This document shows positions 17,437 to 24,248 of a stretch of DNA of 32,023 nucleotides, one piece after another. The DNA is from Paractinoplanes atraurantiacus. GTDB taxonomy: Bacteria > Actinomycetota > Actinomycetes > Mycobacteriales > Micromonosporaceae. Location: positions 84,357-116,379 of the forward strand of contig NZ_OBDY01000013.1 in the NCBI RefSeq assembly GCF_900215205.1, in the 5' to 3' direction. The notes beneath the pieces were generated by a model. That model worked only from the letters and a program-made list of their open reading frames with translations. It made no database searches and was not told where the DNA came from. Made by a program: the position numbers and the translations under genes. Every line of letters begins with the position of its first letter. The stretch's first letter is position 1.

Positions 17437-17763
17437 ATGGTCCGGGATGAGCTGTTGCGGCTCAAGGAGAGCGCGGAAGCCGAGGCGGCGACGCTGGGAC
17501 GGGATCTGGAGGCGCTGTTCGCGGCGTCGCGGGACTCGAACGCCGATGACGAGCACGACCCGGAAGGGGCCACGATCGGGTTCGAGCGGGCTCAACTGAG
17601 CGCGCTGCTGGCGGCCGCCCGCGAGCGGATCGCCGAGGTGGACGACGCGCTGCGCCGGGTGGACGCGGGGCTCTACGGGGTCTGCGAGCGCTGCGGGAAG
17701 CCGATCGGCGAGGAACGGCTCGCCGTGCGCCCCTTCGCGCGTTTCTGCATCGCCTGCGCCTAG
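17437..17763 (+). CDS. DksA/TraR-family zinc-finger protein
   Basis: 108-residue cytosolic protein. A helical hairpin (residues about 1-75) with an acidic turn (DDEHDPEGAT, 37-46) precedes a C4 zinc finger with Cys83, Cys86, Cys104 and Cys107 (C-X2-C-X17-C-X2-C), the DksA/TraR signature. Such proteins enter the RNA polymerase secondary channel and modulate initiation. The turn does not match the strict DxxDxA of E. coli DksA, so a ppGpp role cannot be assumed. The message is probably leaderless: TAAGCT lies 6 nt before the ATG. Its TAG stop is itself part of a TAGACT hexamer upstream of the next gene. Confidence 0.9.
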   Translation: MVRDELLRLKESAEAEAATLGRDLEALFAASRDSNADDEHDPEGATIGFERAQLSALLAAARERIAEVDDALRRVDAGLYGVCERCGKPIGEERLAVRPFARFCIACA

Positions 17764-17766
17764 ACT
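17761..17766 (+). promoter_or_regulatory. Candidate -10 hexamer overlapping a stop codon
   Basis: TAGACT begins with the stop codon of the DksA-like gene and lies 33 nt before the GTG at 17800, which has its own ribosome site. It would give a short-leader transcript. The evidence is weaker than for the leaderless cases. Confidence 0.3.
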
Positions 17767-17799
17767 CGCCCGGCCCGGTGGCTGGGGAAGGGACCTCCC

Positions 17800-18579
17800 G
17801 TGGATTTCGGTGACGCGCGCGGCGCCTGGGAAGAGGCGTCGAAGCACAGGCTGAGCGATGAGCAGGCCGAGCGGCTGGCCAAGCTGCTCGACGGCGGGAG
17901 AGTCCGCGACCAAGCGATCCGCTATACCGCCGAGAAGTGGCCGGACCTGCCGGCCGGTGTCGGGAACGGTCAGGTGATCACGCGCGGGGACGTCTTCGAC
18001 ATCGCCGCCGGGCCGGCGCTTGACGTCTTCACGGCGAGCTACGTGTTCGGCATGGGGAAGGTCGCGTACGGCCGGACCCGCTACGACCGGATCCGCAAGG
18101 GCGCCCCCGGCCTCGCCGAGGATCTCGAACGGGTTCGGGAGATCGGCTGGTGTCAGGGGCCGGTCGTGGCGTACGCGCAGTTGTACGGCGGCCAGGACTA
18201 CGACCACCGGCGGGCGGCCGGGGTGGCGCCGTGGTCGCGGATCGCCTCGTACGGGCCCGCCTTCTTCACGAAGTTCCTCTACTTCGCCGTGCCGGGCGCG
18301 CTGATCCTGGACGCCCGGCTGGCCCGCCGGGTGGCGCGGCTGACCGGCGACGAGTACGGCTATCTCAAGAACGGCCGTCCCGTGGCCTGGACCCCGTATC
18401 GGTACGCGGTCTACCTGCACTGGATGCGCCAGTCGGCGGCCGCGGTCAGCCGGTACAGCGACACCGGCGTGGTGAGCCCCGAACTGCTGGAGCTCACCCT
18501 GTTCGGCCTCAGCCTCGACAGCCTCGACGCCGGCCCGTCCGAGGCGGAGGAGGACGGCGATGGCGAGGCCGCCGACTAG
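17800..18579 (+). CDS. 8-oxoguanine DNA glycosylase OGG-fold protein
   Basis: 259 residues, cytosolic. The region 80-175 resembles the actinobacterial group annotated as OGG-fold proteins: YVFGMGKVAYGRTRYDRI, then GPAFFTKFLYF (152-162), and ALILDARLARRV. Lys158 and Asp171 are candidates for the catalytic Lys/Asp pair of the OGG1 class, though their spacing is shorter than in OGG1 itself. No iron-sulfur cluster cysteines are present. The acidic tail (EAEEDGDGEAAD) is unusual for a DNA-binding enzyme. GTG 17800 has GAAGGGA 6 nt upstream. Its stop overlaps the stop of the convergent methyltransferase-like gene (CTAG). Glycosylase activity is inferred only from family naming. Confidence 0.72.
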   Translation: MDFGDARGAWEEASKHRLSDEQAERLAKLLDGGRVRDQAIRYTAEKWPDLPAGVGNGQVITRGDVFDIAAGPALDVFTASYVFGMGKVAYGRTRYDRIRKGAPGLAEDLERVREIGWCQGPVVAYAQLYGGQDYDHRRAAGVAPWSRIASYGPAFFTKFLYFAVPGALILDARLARRVARLTGDEYGYLKNGRPVAWTPYRYAVYLHWMRQSAAAVSRYSDTGVVSPELLELTLFGLSLDSLDAGPSEAEEDGDGEAAD

Positions 18580-20006
18580 CCCCGGCCCCGCTTCACCACG
18601 GCCCGGACGGCTCGGCGGCCGGCTTTCAGGCCGCCGAGCACGGCCTTGCCGGGGGCGGTCGCGGAGAGGACGGCGTTGATCTGGCGGACCCGCTTCAGTT
18701 CGGCGTCGCGGCTGCGGATCTGCTGTTCGTAGAAGGCGTGTCTGGCCCGGGCTTCGGCCAGCTCACGGGTGAGGCGGTCGCGGTCGGCGGTCAGGTCGCG
18801 AACGGATTCGGGTGTACGGCGGGCCGGCAACGCCGGGATGTCGGCGGGCTCCACCTCGCGGCCGGTCATGGCGGCGATCAGCACGGTCAGCTCCGCCTCC
18901 TCGGCCGGGGCCGGCCACAGGTGGGCGATGTCGCCCTGGATGGCCGCCGCGGCGAAGAGCCGCAGCGCCACCAGCGGCTCCCCGGCGGGTGCCAGCGGGG
19001 TGAGGCCATCGGCAGCGGGCGCCCGGCTGAGGTCGTGGGCCGGGGCGACGACAACCTGGGCTGCGGGTACGCCGGCGGCCGGGCTCTTCTGCCACCTCGT
19101 CAGCAGCTCGCGCATCGTGGGTAGGTCGCGCCGCTGGGCGGCGGCGAAGAGTAGGTCCTCCAGCGTGCGGCCGCGCGGCATCTCCGCGGCCGAGAGCGCC
19201 TGGCCGTCCACCACCGCGTCCGGCGTGGCGGGCCCGCCGCTGTCACGGTCGGCGATCACGATCCAGGACGGGGCCAGGTCGGCGGCCAGGCCGTGGCGCA
19301 GAGCGCGGACGGCGAGGGCAGCCGGGTCAGCCAAGGTAGCCGAGTCGATTGGCGAAGGCTGAATGGTGAAACCGGCCAGGGTGGCGGACAGGAAGCCGGC
19401 GACGTCGCGGTCGGCCAGCGAGGTTCGGCTGAGGAGGGCGTCGCCGTACGCCGCGTACTCGCGCTCGGTGGACAGACCGGCGGCGGCCAAGCGGTCGCGC
19501 AGGGCGGCCAAGCTGGCCGGGCGGCGGGGGTCGCGGTCGTCGGGGACCAGCCACTCGTCGTCGGTCGGCGGGCTCGGCAAGGACAGCAGGCGGTGCAGGC
19601 CGAACAGGTTCTCCACCGCCAGCAGCAGGCGGCCGCCGGGGCGCAGCATCGACAGCAGGTGGGCCAGGCGCTCGTCCCAGCCGTCCAGGGTCTCCGCCTC
19701 GACCGAGCACAGCCGGTCCAGGCCGTCGAGGGCGACGATCGTGTCGAAGGCCGGCGCCGCCTCGGCCTTCTCCAGGCTGCCGCACCACACCCGCACACCG
19801 AGGGCGGCCACCTTCTCCGCGTCCGTCTGGCCTCGGAGCAGCACCGTTACCTGGTCGGGCGGCAAGGCGGAGATCAGCTCTTGCGGGTGGGGGCCGGCTA
19901 CGAGCGTACGACCAACAATTGTCTTGGCCAAAGGCAGTGAAGCCGTGCTCGCGGGCGCCGAATCCGACCAGTTGAGCATCTCGCCGCCGAGGAGGATCAC
20001 GGTCAC
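18576..20006 (-). CDS. Methyltransferase-like protein with C-terminal coiled coil
   Basis: 476 residues. The central part (about 85-215) reads like a class I methyltransferase: FDTIVALDGLDRL, then LLSMLRPGGRLLLAVENLFGL, the typical post-motif strand. The expected glycine-rich SAM loop is degenerate, LVAGPHPQELI instead of DxGxG, so activity is uncertain. Residues about 400-450 are a heptad-rich coiled coil (DRDRLTRELAEARARH) and the last 30 are strongly basic, which could tether it to a membrane or polymer. The GTG start (20006) overlaps the stop of the upstream gene (GTGA). The arrangement suggests joint action on a surface glycan, as with methyltransferases that cap polysaccharide chains. 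That role is inference. Confidence 0.65.
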   Translation of the reverse strand: MTVILLGGEMLNWSDSAPASTASLPLAKTIVGRTLVAGPHPQELISALPPDQVTVLLRGQTDAEKVAALGVRVWCGSLEKAEAAPAFDTIVALDGLDRLCSVEAETLDGWDERLAHLLSMLRPGGRLLLAVENLFGLHRLLSLPSPPTDDEWLVPDDRDPRRPASLAALRDRLAAAGLSTEREYAAYGDALLSRTSLADRDVAGFLSATLAGFTIQPSPIDSATLADPAALAVRALRHGLAADLAPSWIVIADRDSGGPATPDAVVDGQALSAAEMPRGRTLEDLLFAAAQRRDLPTMRELLTRWQKSPAAGVPAAQVVVAPAHDLSRAPAADGLTPLAPAGEPLVALRLFAAAAIQGDIAHLWPAPAEEAELTVLIAAMTGREVEPADIPALPARRTPESVRDLTADRDRLTRELAEARARHAFYEQQIRSRDAELKRVRQINAVLSATAPGKAVLGGLKAGRRAVRAVVKRGRG

Positions 20007-20860
20007 TTGGTCACGACTCCGGTGAGCTCGATATCTGACGTGCTGCGCGGCATCGGCCAGCCGAACAGGCGGCGCAGCTCGGCCGGCGGCAGCAGACGGT
20101 CGGCGCCCAACTCGGCGACGGCGATGCGGCGCGCGGTCTCGAGGTCGACCTCGGCGCCGATCATGTCAGACCACTCCCGGAGGATCCGCGCCTGCCCGCC
20201 GAAAGCGGACTTCTCGTTCTCCAGCTGCATCGGATCGCCGTAGACGGCCGGCGCGCAGCCGGCCAGCGTGCCGTAGAAGACGGCGCTGCACAGCCGGTTC
20301 GACGCCACCCGGGAATGTCTGCGCAGCTCGGCGAGTTGCCGATAGAGGAACCCGGGGTCCAGGTCCTTCCACCAGCCACCGCGATAGCCGTGGCAGATGA
20401 CCCGGAAACCCGCTTTCTCGTACGTGGCCCGCACGCTCCGGTCGCGATATTCCTGCCAGTACAGGCAGACGGTCACCGGACCCGGCTCGGTCTCCATGAT
20501 CTCGGCGATCAGGTTGTCGTGGCTGCCCAGGATGTGCTGGCCTTCCCAGCCGTGGAAGGGATACCAGATGGTCCCCTCGCGCTGGGGCGCCTGGTCCGGC
20601 TCCAGGGCCAGGAGGTACGCCCAGGGAGCGCCGACCACGTACACGTCACGCCGTCCCAGCGACCAGGCGCGCCGGCGGACCCGCTCCGACCAGAGGAACT
20701 TCGGCACGCCCGGCACGAACTCGTGGTCGGGGGCGAGACCGTCGCCGATGTTCCAGCCGTGCTGGAGATAGCCCTGGATGCGGGGCGCCTCGGCGTCGTC
20801 GAGCCCGCAGTAGCGGGCCAGGACGGCCGAGTGACCGTAGTAGTGGTTGGCATGGTGCAC
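20003..20860 (-). CDS. Unrecognised glycan-related protein, possibly GT-B-like transferase
   Basis: 285 residues. I cannot assign a family with confidence. The N-terminal NHYYGHSAVLARYCG and IQGYLQHGWN, a middle TVCLYWQEYRD and YEKAGFRVICHGYRG, and the late RHSRVASNRLCSAVFYGTLAGCAPAVYGDP look like the acceptor and nucleotide halves of a GT-B enzyme such as CDP-glycerol or capsule transferases. The SAVFYGTLAGCAPAVYGDP stretch in particular matches the place where such enzymes bind the donor. No signal peptide or membrane helix. It is translationally coupled to the methyltransferase-like gene by GTGA. The start GTG at 20860 has TATGTA 7 nt upstream, a loose fit to the leaderless pattern. Confidence 0.6.
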   Translation of the reverse strand: MHHANHYYGHSAVLARYCGLDDAEAPRIQGYLQHGWNIGDGLAPDHEFVPGVPKFLWSERVRRRAWSLGRRDVYVVGAPWAYLLALEPDQAPQREGTIWYPFHGWEGQHILGSHDNLIAEIMETEPGPVTVCLYWQEYRDRSVRATYEKAGFRVICHGYRGGWWKDLDPGFLYRQLAELRRHSRVASNRLCSAVFYGTLAGCAPAVYGDPMQLENEKSAFGGQARILREWSDMIGAEVDLETARRIAVAELGADRLLPPAELRRLFGWPMPRSTSDIELTGVVTK

Positions 20861-20923
20861 GCCGCATTACATACCTTCGAGGCGTCCGGACGGCAAACAC
20901 GCGGTGACACGGCGGTGCTGTGC

Positions 20924-20929
20924 TACCGT
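20924..20929 (+). promoter_or_regulatory. Candidate -10 hexamer of the rho-like gene
   Basis: TACCGT about 90 nt before the ATG at 21019. The leader that follows (roughly 20949-21006) is C-rich and G-poor for this genome, about 27 C to 10 G. That is the composition to which Rho itself binds. Confidence 0.35.
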
Positions 20930-21018
20930 GAGCGCCAGTTGGTTCCGGTGTCCATCCCCCGGACCGCATTTCGGCCGTGAACATCCCGGCCCTTTCCCAC
21001 TCTCCTCAGGAGTGCTCT

Positions 21019-22113
21019 ATGAGCGATCCCTCTGTATCCACACGTGTCGATGCTTTGCTCGACATCGTCGACGACCGCGCCTGGCTGCGTGTCGATGGCT
21101 ACCTGCCAGGACCGGACGACATTCCCGTCAACATAAATGACGTACGCCGTCACGGCCTCCGCCGTGGCGACCGCGTCAACGGAACCGCCAAGCGGGCCGG
21201 CAGCAAGCCGGCCACGCTCCAGATCGACCCGTTGGGTAAACGCCCCGACTTCTACCAGCTGACCTCGCTCTACCCGCAGGAGCGGCTGCGCCTCGAAACC
21301 GAGCCGCACATTCTCACCACGCGCGTCATCGACCTGGTGACGCCGATCGGCAAGGGCCAGCGCGCCCTGATCGTCGCCCCGCCCAAGGCCGGCAAGACGA
21401 TCATCCTGCAGCAGATCGCCAACGCGATCGCCGTCAACAACCCCGAATGCCACCTCATGGTCGTGCTCGTCGACGAGCGCCCCGAGGAGGTCACCGACAT
21501 GCAGCGCACGGTCAAGGGCGAGGTCGTCGCGGCCACCTTCGACCGCCCGCCGCAGGAACACGCGGCCGTGGCCGAGCTGGCCATCGAGCGAGCGAAACGC
21601 CTGGCCGAACAGGGCGAGGACGTGGTCGTGCTGCTCGACTCCATCACCCGCCTGGGCCGCGCCTACAACCTGATGGCCCGCGGCGGCGGCCGCACCTTGA
21701 GCGGCGGCCTCGACTCGACGGCCCTCTACCCGCCGAAGCGTTTCCTGGGCGCGGCCCGCAACATCGAGGACGGCGGCTCCCTGACCATCATCGCGACAGC
21801 GCTGGTGGAGAACGGCTCCGCCATGGACACGCTCGTCTTCGAAGAGTTCAAGTCGACCGGAAACGCCGAGCTGAAACTCGACCGGTCCCTGGCCGAGTCC
21901 CGCCAGTTCCCGGCCATCGACCTGTTCGCTTCGGGCACCCGCCACGACGAGACCCTGCTGACCCCGAGCGAACGCGCGGTGGTCACCCAGGTGCGCCGGG
22001 CGCTGTCCGGCGCCGACCGCCGAGACGCCATGAAGCAACTCCTGGACCAGCTGCGGGCCACCGCCTCGAACCGCGACTTCCTGCGCCGAGCCGCCCTGGC
22101 CCTGGCCGCGTGA
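21019..22113 (+). CDS. Short Rho paralogue (transcription termination factor)
   Basis: 364-residue hexameric RNA-dependent ATPase of the Rho family. The ATPase core is complete: Walker A APPKAGKT (120-127), VLVDERPEEVTDMQR, Walker B VVVLLDSITRLGRAYN, Q-loop LSGGLDSTALYPPKRFLGAARN, EEFKSTGNAEL and the R-loop region ASGTRHDETLL. The N-terminus is short. It lacks the helix bundle found in E. coli Rho and the long insertion usual in actinobacterial Rho (600 residues or more). In the OB fold, GFGFLR is replaced by DRAWLR and the Tyr80 position is Pro (DDIPV), so the primary RNA site is altered. ATG 21019 has AGGAG at 6 nt. It is coupled to a P-loop NTPase by GTGA. The main rho gene should lie elsewhere. 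Confidence 0.9.
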   Translation: MSDPSVSTRVDALLDIVDDRAWLRVDGYLPGPDDIPVNINDVRRHGLRRGDRVNGTAKRAGSKPATLQIDPLGKRPDFYQLTSLYPQERLRLETEPHILTTRVIDLVTPIGKGQRALIVAPPKAGKTIILQQIANAIAVNNPECHLMVVLVDERPEEVTDMQRTVKGEVVAATFDRPPQEHAAVAELAIERAKRLAEQGEDVVVLLDSITRLGRAYNLMARGGGRTLSGGLDSTALYPPKRFLGAARNIEDGGSLTIIATALVENGSAMDTLVFEEFKSTGNAELKLDRSLAESRQFPAIDLFASGTRHDETLLTPSERAVVTQVRRALSGADRRDAMKQLLDQLRATASNRDFLRRAALALAA

Positions 22114-22628
22114 GATACATCCTGACGGGCACGCCCGGCTCGGGAAAGACGTGCTTGCTGCGCCACTTGGAGCTCTGCGGCCACGCGGTGGTCGAGGAGG
22201 CCGCCACGGATGTCATAGCTCTGCACCAGGCCCTGGGCGTCGCAGAACCGTGGCGAAGCCCCGATTTCATCGACCACATCGTCACGCTCCAGCGCCGCCG
22301 CCAGCTGGCATCCCCCACCGACGGCATCACGTTCTTCGACCGCTCCCCCATCTGCACGCTGGCCTTGAGCCGCTACGCCGGCCTGGCCCCGTCGCCCTCT
22401 CTGCTCGCCGAGCTCAAGCGGATCGAGCACCTCTACTCGCCGACGGTCTTCTTCGTCCGCAACCAGGGCTACGTCCAGCCGACGGCCGCCCGCCGCATCA
22501 GCTTCGAGGACGCCCTGACTTTCGAACGAATCCACGAGGACACGTACCGAGAAGCGGGCTTCACCCTCGTCGAGATCCCCGCCGCGCCCTTGGAGACAAG
22601 AGCCGCCGCGATCCGCAGCTCAATCTGA
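22110..22628 (+). CDS. Small P-loop NTPase (AAA_28 type) coupled to the Rho paralogue
   Basis: 172 residues. Walker A GTPGSGKT (7-14) sits at the very N-terminus, followed by VVEEAATDVI (27-36), a kinase-like FFDRSPICTLALSRY (75-89), and a lid-like FFVRNQGYVQPTAARRISFED (114-134), matching small AAA_28 or nucleoside-kinase-like NTPases. It may be a nucleotide or small-molecule kinase rather than a motor. The GTG start (22110) overlaps the rho-like stop as GTGA, so its translation depends on that of the Rho paralogue. A longer open frame upstream on the same strand is a shadow of rho. The functional link to transcription termination is inferred only from this coupling. Confidence 0.85.
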   Translation: MRYILTGTPGSGKTCLLRHLELCGHAVVEEAATDVIALHQALGVAEPWRSPDFIDHIVTLQRRRQLASPTDGITFFDRSPICTLALSRYAGLAPSPSLLAELKRIEHLYSPTVFFVRNQGYVQPTAARRISFEDALTFERIHEDTYREAGFTLVEIPAAPLETRAAAIRSSI

Positions 22629-22636
22629 GGCCCGCG

Positions 22637-22664
22637 CCGGCGAGCGCTTTCGCCAGCGCCGGCA
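22637..22664 (+). terminator. Hairpin terminator of the rho-like operon
   Basis: GCCGGCG (22637-22643) pairs with CGCCGGC (22658-22664) around a 14-nt loop, starting 9 nt after the NTPase stop codon. An alternative inner stem, GGCGA/TCGCC, uses part of the same bases. There is no U tract. Confidence 0.5.
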
Positions 22665-22756
22665 GGATGCCCCCAGACGCGGCGCCGAGACCCCTGCGCC
22701 GCCCGCCCCAGGTGGCACGTGATGTAACCGACCATGCGAGCCCCGATGCGGGCGGC

Positions 22757-22762
22757 TACCCT
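22757..22762 (+). promoter_or_regulatory. -10 hexamer of a leaderless promoter
   Basis: TACCCT, with exactly 6 nt before the ATG at 22769. Confidence 0.5.
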
Positions 22763-22768
22763 CTCGAC

Positions 22769-23194
22769 ATGGTTGAACGCGTTCAAGTGCGGTTCGGGTG
22801 GATGCGGGCGCACCCCTTCCTCGCGGGGCTGGGCGGTGGTTACGTCGGCGCCGTGTTCGCGCTCAAGATGGCGGCGCTCCTCTCGGGCTCGTACGACCTG
22901 CAGCTGGCGCTGTGGTTCGCCTGCGCCCCACTGAGCATCGTGTCCGGCCCCTACGAGCTGGTCGTGGTCCGGATCGTGTCGGACCTGCTGGGCGACGCCG
23001 TCGCCGTAGTCACGGACGTTCTGTGGTGGGTGATGCTCGCAAGTGTGCAGACCCTGACCCTCTGGGGTGTCTGTGCGCTCCTCCAACGCTGTCAGGTGGG
23101 GCGGCGGGAGCGGGACCAGTCGCAGAGGTCGATCATGGCTTGGGCTCGGGAGACCTCGGTCGGGGTGAAAGCCGGGCTGTGGCGCGTCAAGTAG
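22769..23194 (+). CDS. Small hypothetical integral membrane protein
   Basis: 141 residues. About three hydrophobic segments: residues 16-35 (FLAGLGGGYVGAVFALKMAA), 44-62 (QLALWFACAPLSIVSG) and 80-105 (AVAVVTDVLWWVMLASVQTL). The last 35 residues (from CQVGRRERDQ) are polar and have a less typical composition. No family is recognised. The ATG is set by TACCCT 6 nt upstream; a longer frame upstream has no such support. The final 103 bp lie over the 3' end of the convergent ACT-domain gene, so the true functional C-terminus may be shorter or the stop codon may have drifted downstream. Confidence 0.6.
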   Translation: MVERVQVRFGWMRAHPFLAGLGGGYVGAVFALKMAALLSGSYDLQLALWFACAPLSIVSGPYELVVVRIVSDLLGDAVAVVTDVLWWVMLASVQTLTLWGVCALLQRCQVGRRERDQSQRSIMAWARETSVGVKAGLWRVK

Positions 23195-23847
23195 CGCGGG
23201 TGACCTGCGGCGTCGTGCAGGGCCGCGCTGTGGGCCGCGCCCGGTGTGTCGGTCAGGTCGGCGGACAGCAGGCTGCGGACGGCGTCCTCGGCCGTGGGTG
23301 AGCGGCGGGCCAGCGTCAGGGCCCTGGTTGCCGGGTCCACCAGGTCGTGGATGTCGGCTCGGGTTAGCTCGGTCAGTTCGCCGCCGCCGGCGGTGACCGT
23401 GTCGATCACCGTGGAGGGCGGCAGGCCCCGCGGGACCGCTATCAACAGCTCGTCCACCGCGCCGTGCTCGGCCGGGTGGATCTGGATGGCCAGGATGTTG
23501 ATGCCCTGGTCGGCCAGGCGGCCGCTCAGGCGGGCCAGCGTTCCCGGGCGGTCGGGCAACGTCGTGCGCAGGCGCATCAGCTCGCGGTCGCCGGCCGGGA
23601 TGGCCAGCAGGTCCGGCATCGCCGTGTGGCGGTGGGGAGCCGGGCGACGGCGCCCGGACCAGCGGCGGCGCAGCAGGGCGCCGGCCACCAGGATGCCTCC
23701 GCTCGCCACCAGCATCGCCTCGCCGTGGGCACGCTCGCCCAGCAGCGTGACGAACAGGTGGGCCGTGCCGACCGCGAAGAACACGGCCGCCACGTCGATC
23801 AGGTCGGCGGCCCAGTGGGACGCGCGGGGTCGGTCGATCGGCTTCAT
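23092..23847 (-). CDS. ACT-domain protein with N-terminal membrane helices
   Basis: 251 residues. Two hydrophobic helices (about 12-35 and 43-60) are followed by a basic stretch and then an ACT domain (about 90-160): LRTTLPDRPGTLARLSGRLADQ, INILAIQIHPAE, VDELLIAVP. ACT domains bind amino acids or other small ligands and regulate enzymes; here the domain appears tethered to the cytoplasmic membrane face. The 80 residues after it, containing SPTAEDAVRSLLSADL, have no motif I know. The ATG at 23847 faces a divergent small zinc-finger gene. Its 3' end overlaps the convergent membrane-protein gene by 103 bp. The ligand is unknown. Confidence 0.8.
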   Translation of the reverse strand: MKPIDRPRASHWAADLIDVAAVFFAVGTAHLFVTLLGERAHGEAMLVASGGILVAGALLRRRWSGRRRPAPHRHTAMPDLLAIPAGDRELMRLRTTLPDRPGTLARLSGRLADQGINILAIQIHPAEHGAVDELLIAVPRGLPPSTVIDTVTAGGGELTELTRADIHDLVDPATRALTLARRSPTAEDAVRSLLSADLTDTPGAAHSAALHDAAGHPRYLTRHSPAFTPTEVSRAQAMIDLCDWSRSRRPT

Positions 23848-23915
23848 GCGATCAAGGCTGCGGGCCGCCCGTATCAGGACCGATGACTGGCTGTGTCGAT
23901 GACGAAAACACTCCG

Positions 23916-23941
23916 CGCTTATGTGAAAGCGGTATTAAGCG
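23916..23941. promoter_or_regulatory. Inverted repeat between divergent genes
   Basis: CGCTTA (23916-23921) and TAAGCG (23936-23941), 14 nt apart, in the AT-richer part of the gap between the ACT-domain gene and the zinc-finger gene. It is placed for control of either promoter. The arms are short. Confidence 0.35.
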
Positions 23942-23976
23942 GTCGCCGAAGGCCGACGGGGCCGGGGCGGAGGCGC

Positions 23977-23982
23977 TACCGT
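23977..23982 (+). promoter_or_regulatory. -10 hexamer of a leaderless promoter
   Basis: TACCGT, 5 nt before the ATG at 23988. It decides the start of the small zinc-finger gene. Confidence 0.45.
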
Positions 23983-23987
23983 GCGGC

Positions 23988-24239
23988 ATGGACCTCTTCG
24001 GATTGACGCTCGTCGTCGCCGGGGTCGTCGCCGGGCTGGCCGGCGCCCGAAAACTGAGGAAGCGGTGGGCGCGCCGGCGGGAGGAGGGGCGGTTCCGGCG
24101 GCTCATCGAGGCCGGGTGGCTGCCCTGTCCCCGGTGTGACGGGGCGGGGAAGATCTCCACGCCGGCCGGCTATCTCGGTGCTCCCGTCTTCCACGTCTGC
24201 GGGCCCTGCGGCGGCGAGGGCATGCTGCCGCCGCTCTAA
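23988..24239 (+). CDS. Small membrane-anchored DnaJ-type zinc-finger protein
   Basis: 83 residues. A hydrophobic N-terminal helix (4-19, FGLTLVVAGVVAGLAG) is followed by a very basic segment (RKLRKRWARRREE) and two DnaJ-like half motifs, CPRCDGAG (47-54) and CGPCGGEG (71-78), that together could bind one zinc ion. DnaJ central domains have four CxxCxGxG repeats; two repeats with a membrane anchor occur in small actinobacterial proteins of unknown function. I start at 23988 rather than further upstream because TACCGT is 5 nt before this ATG and the helix then sits at the N-terminus. Its TAA stop is part of the next gene's -10 hexamer. Confidence 0.75.
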   Translation: MDLFGLTLVVAGVVAGLAGARKLRKRWARRREEGRFRRLIEAGWLPCPRCDGAGKISTPAGYLGAPVFHVCGPCGGEGMLPPL

Positions 24240-24242
24240 GGT
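24237..24242 (+). promoter_or_regulatory. -10 hexamer of a leaderless promoter, overlapping a stop codon
   Basis: TAAGGT, with exactly 6 nt before the ATG at 24249. Its TAA is the stop codon of the zinc-finger gene. Confidence 0.55.
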
Positions 24243-24248
24243 CTGATC

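Noticed and set aside
21447..22109. Extension of the NTPase frame upstream through the rho-like gene
   Set aside because: This part is an out-of-frame shadow of rho; the NTPase begins at GTG 22110 where the P-loop directly follows.
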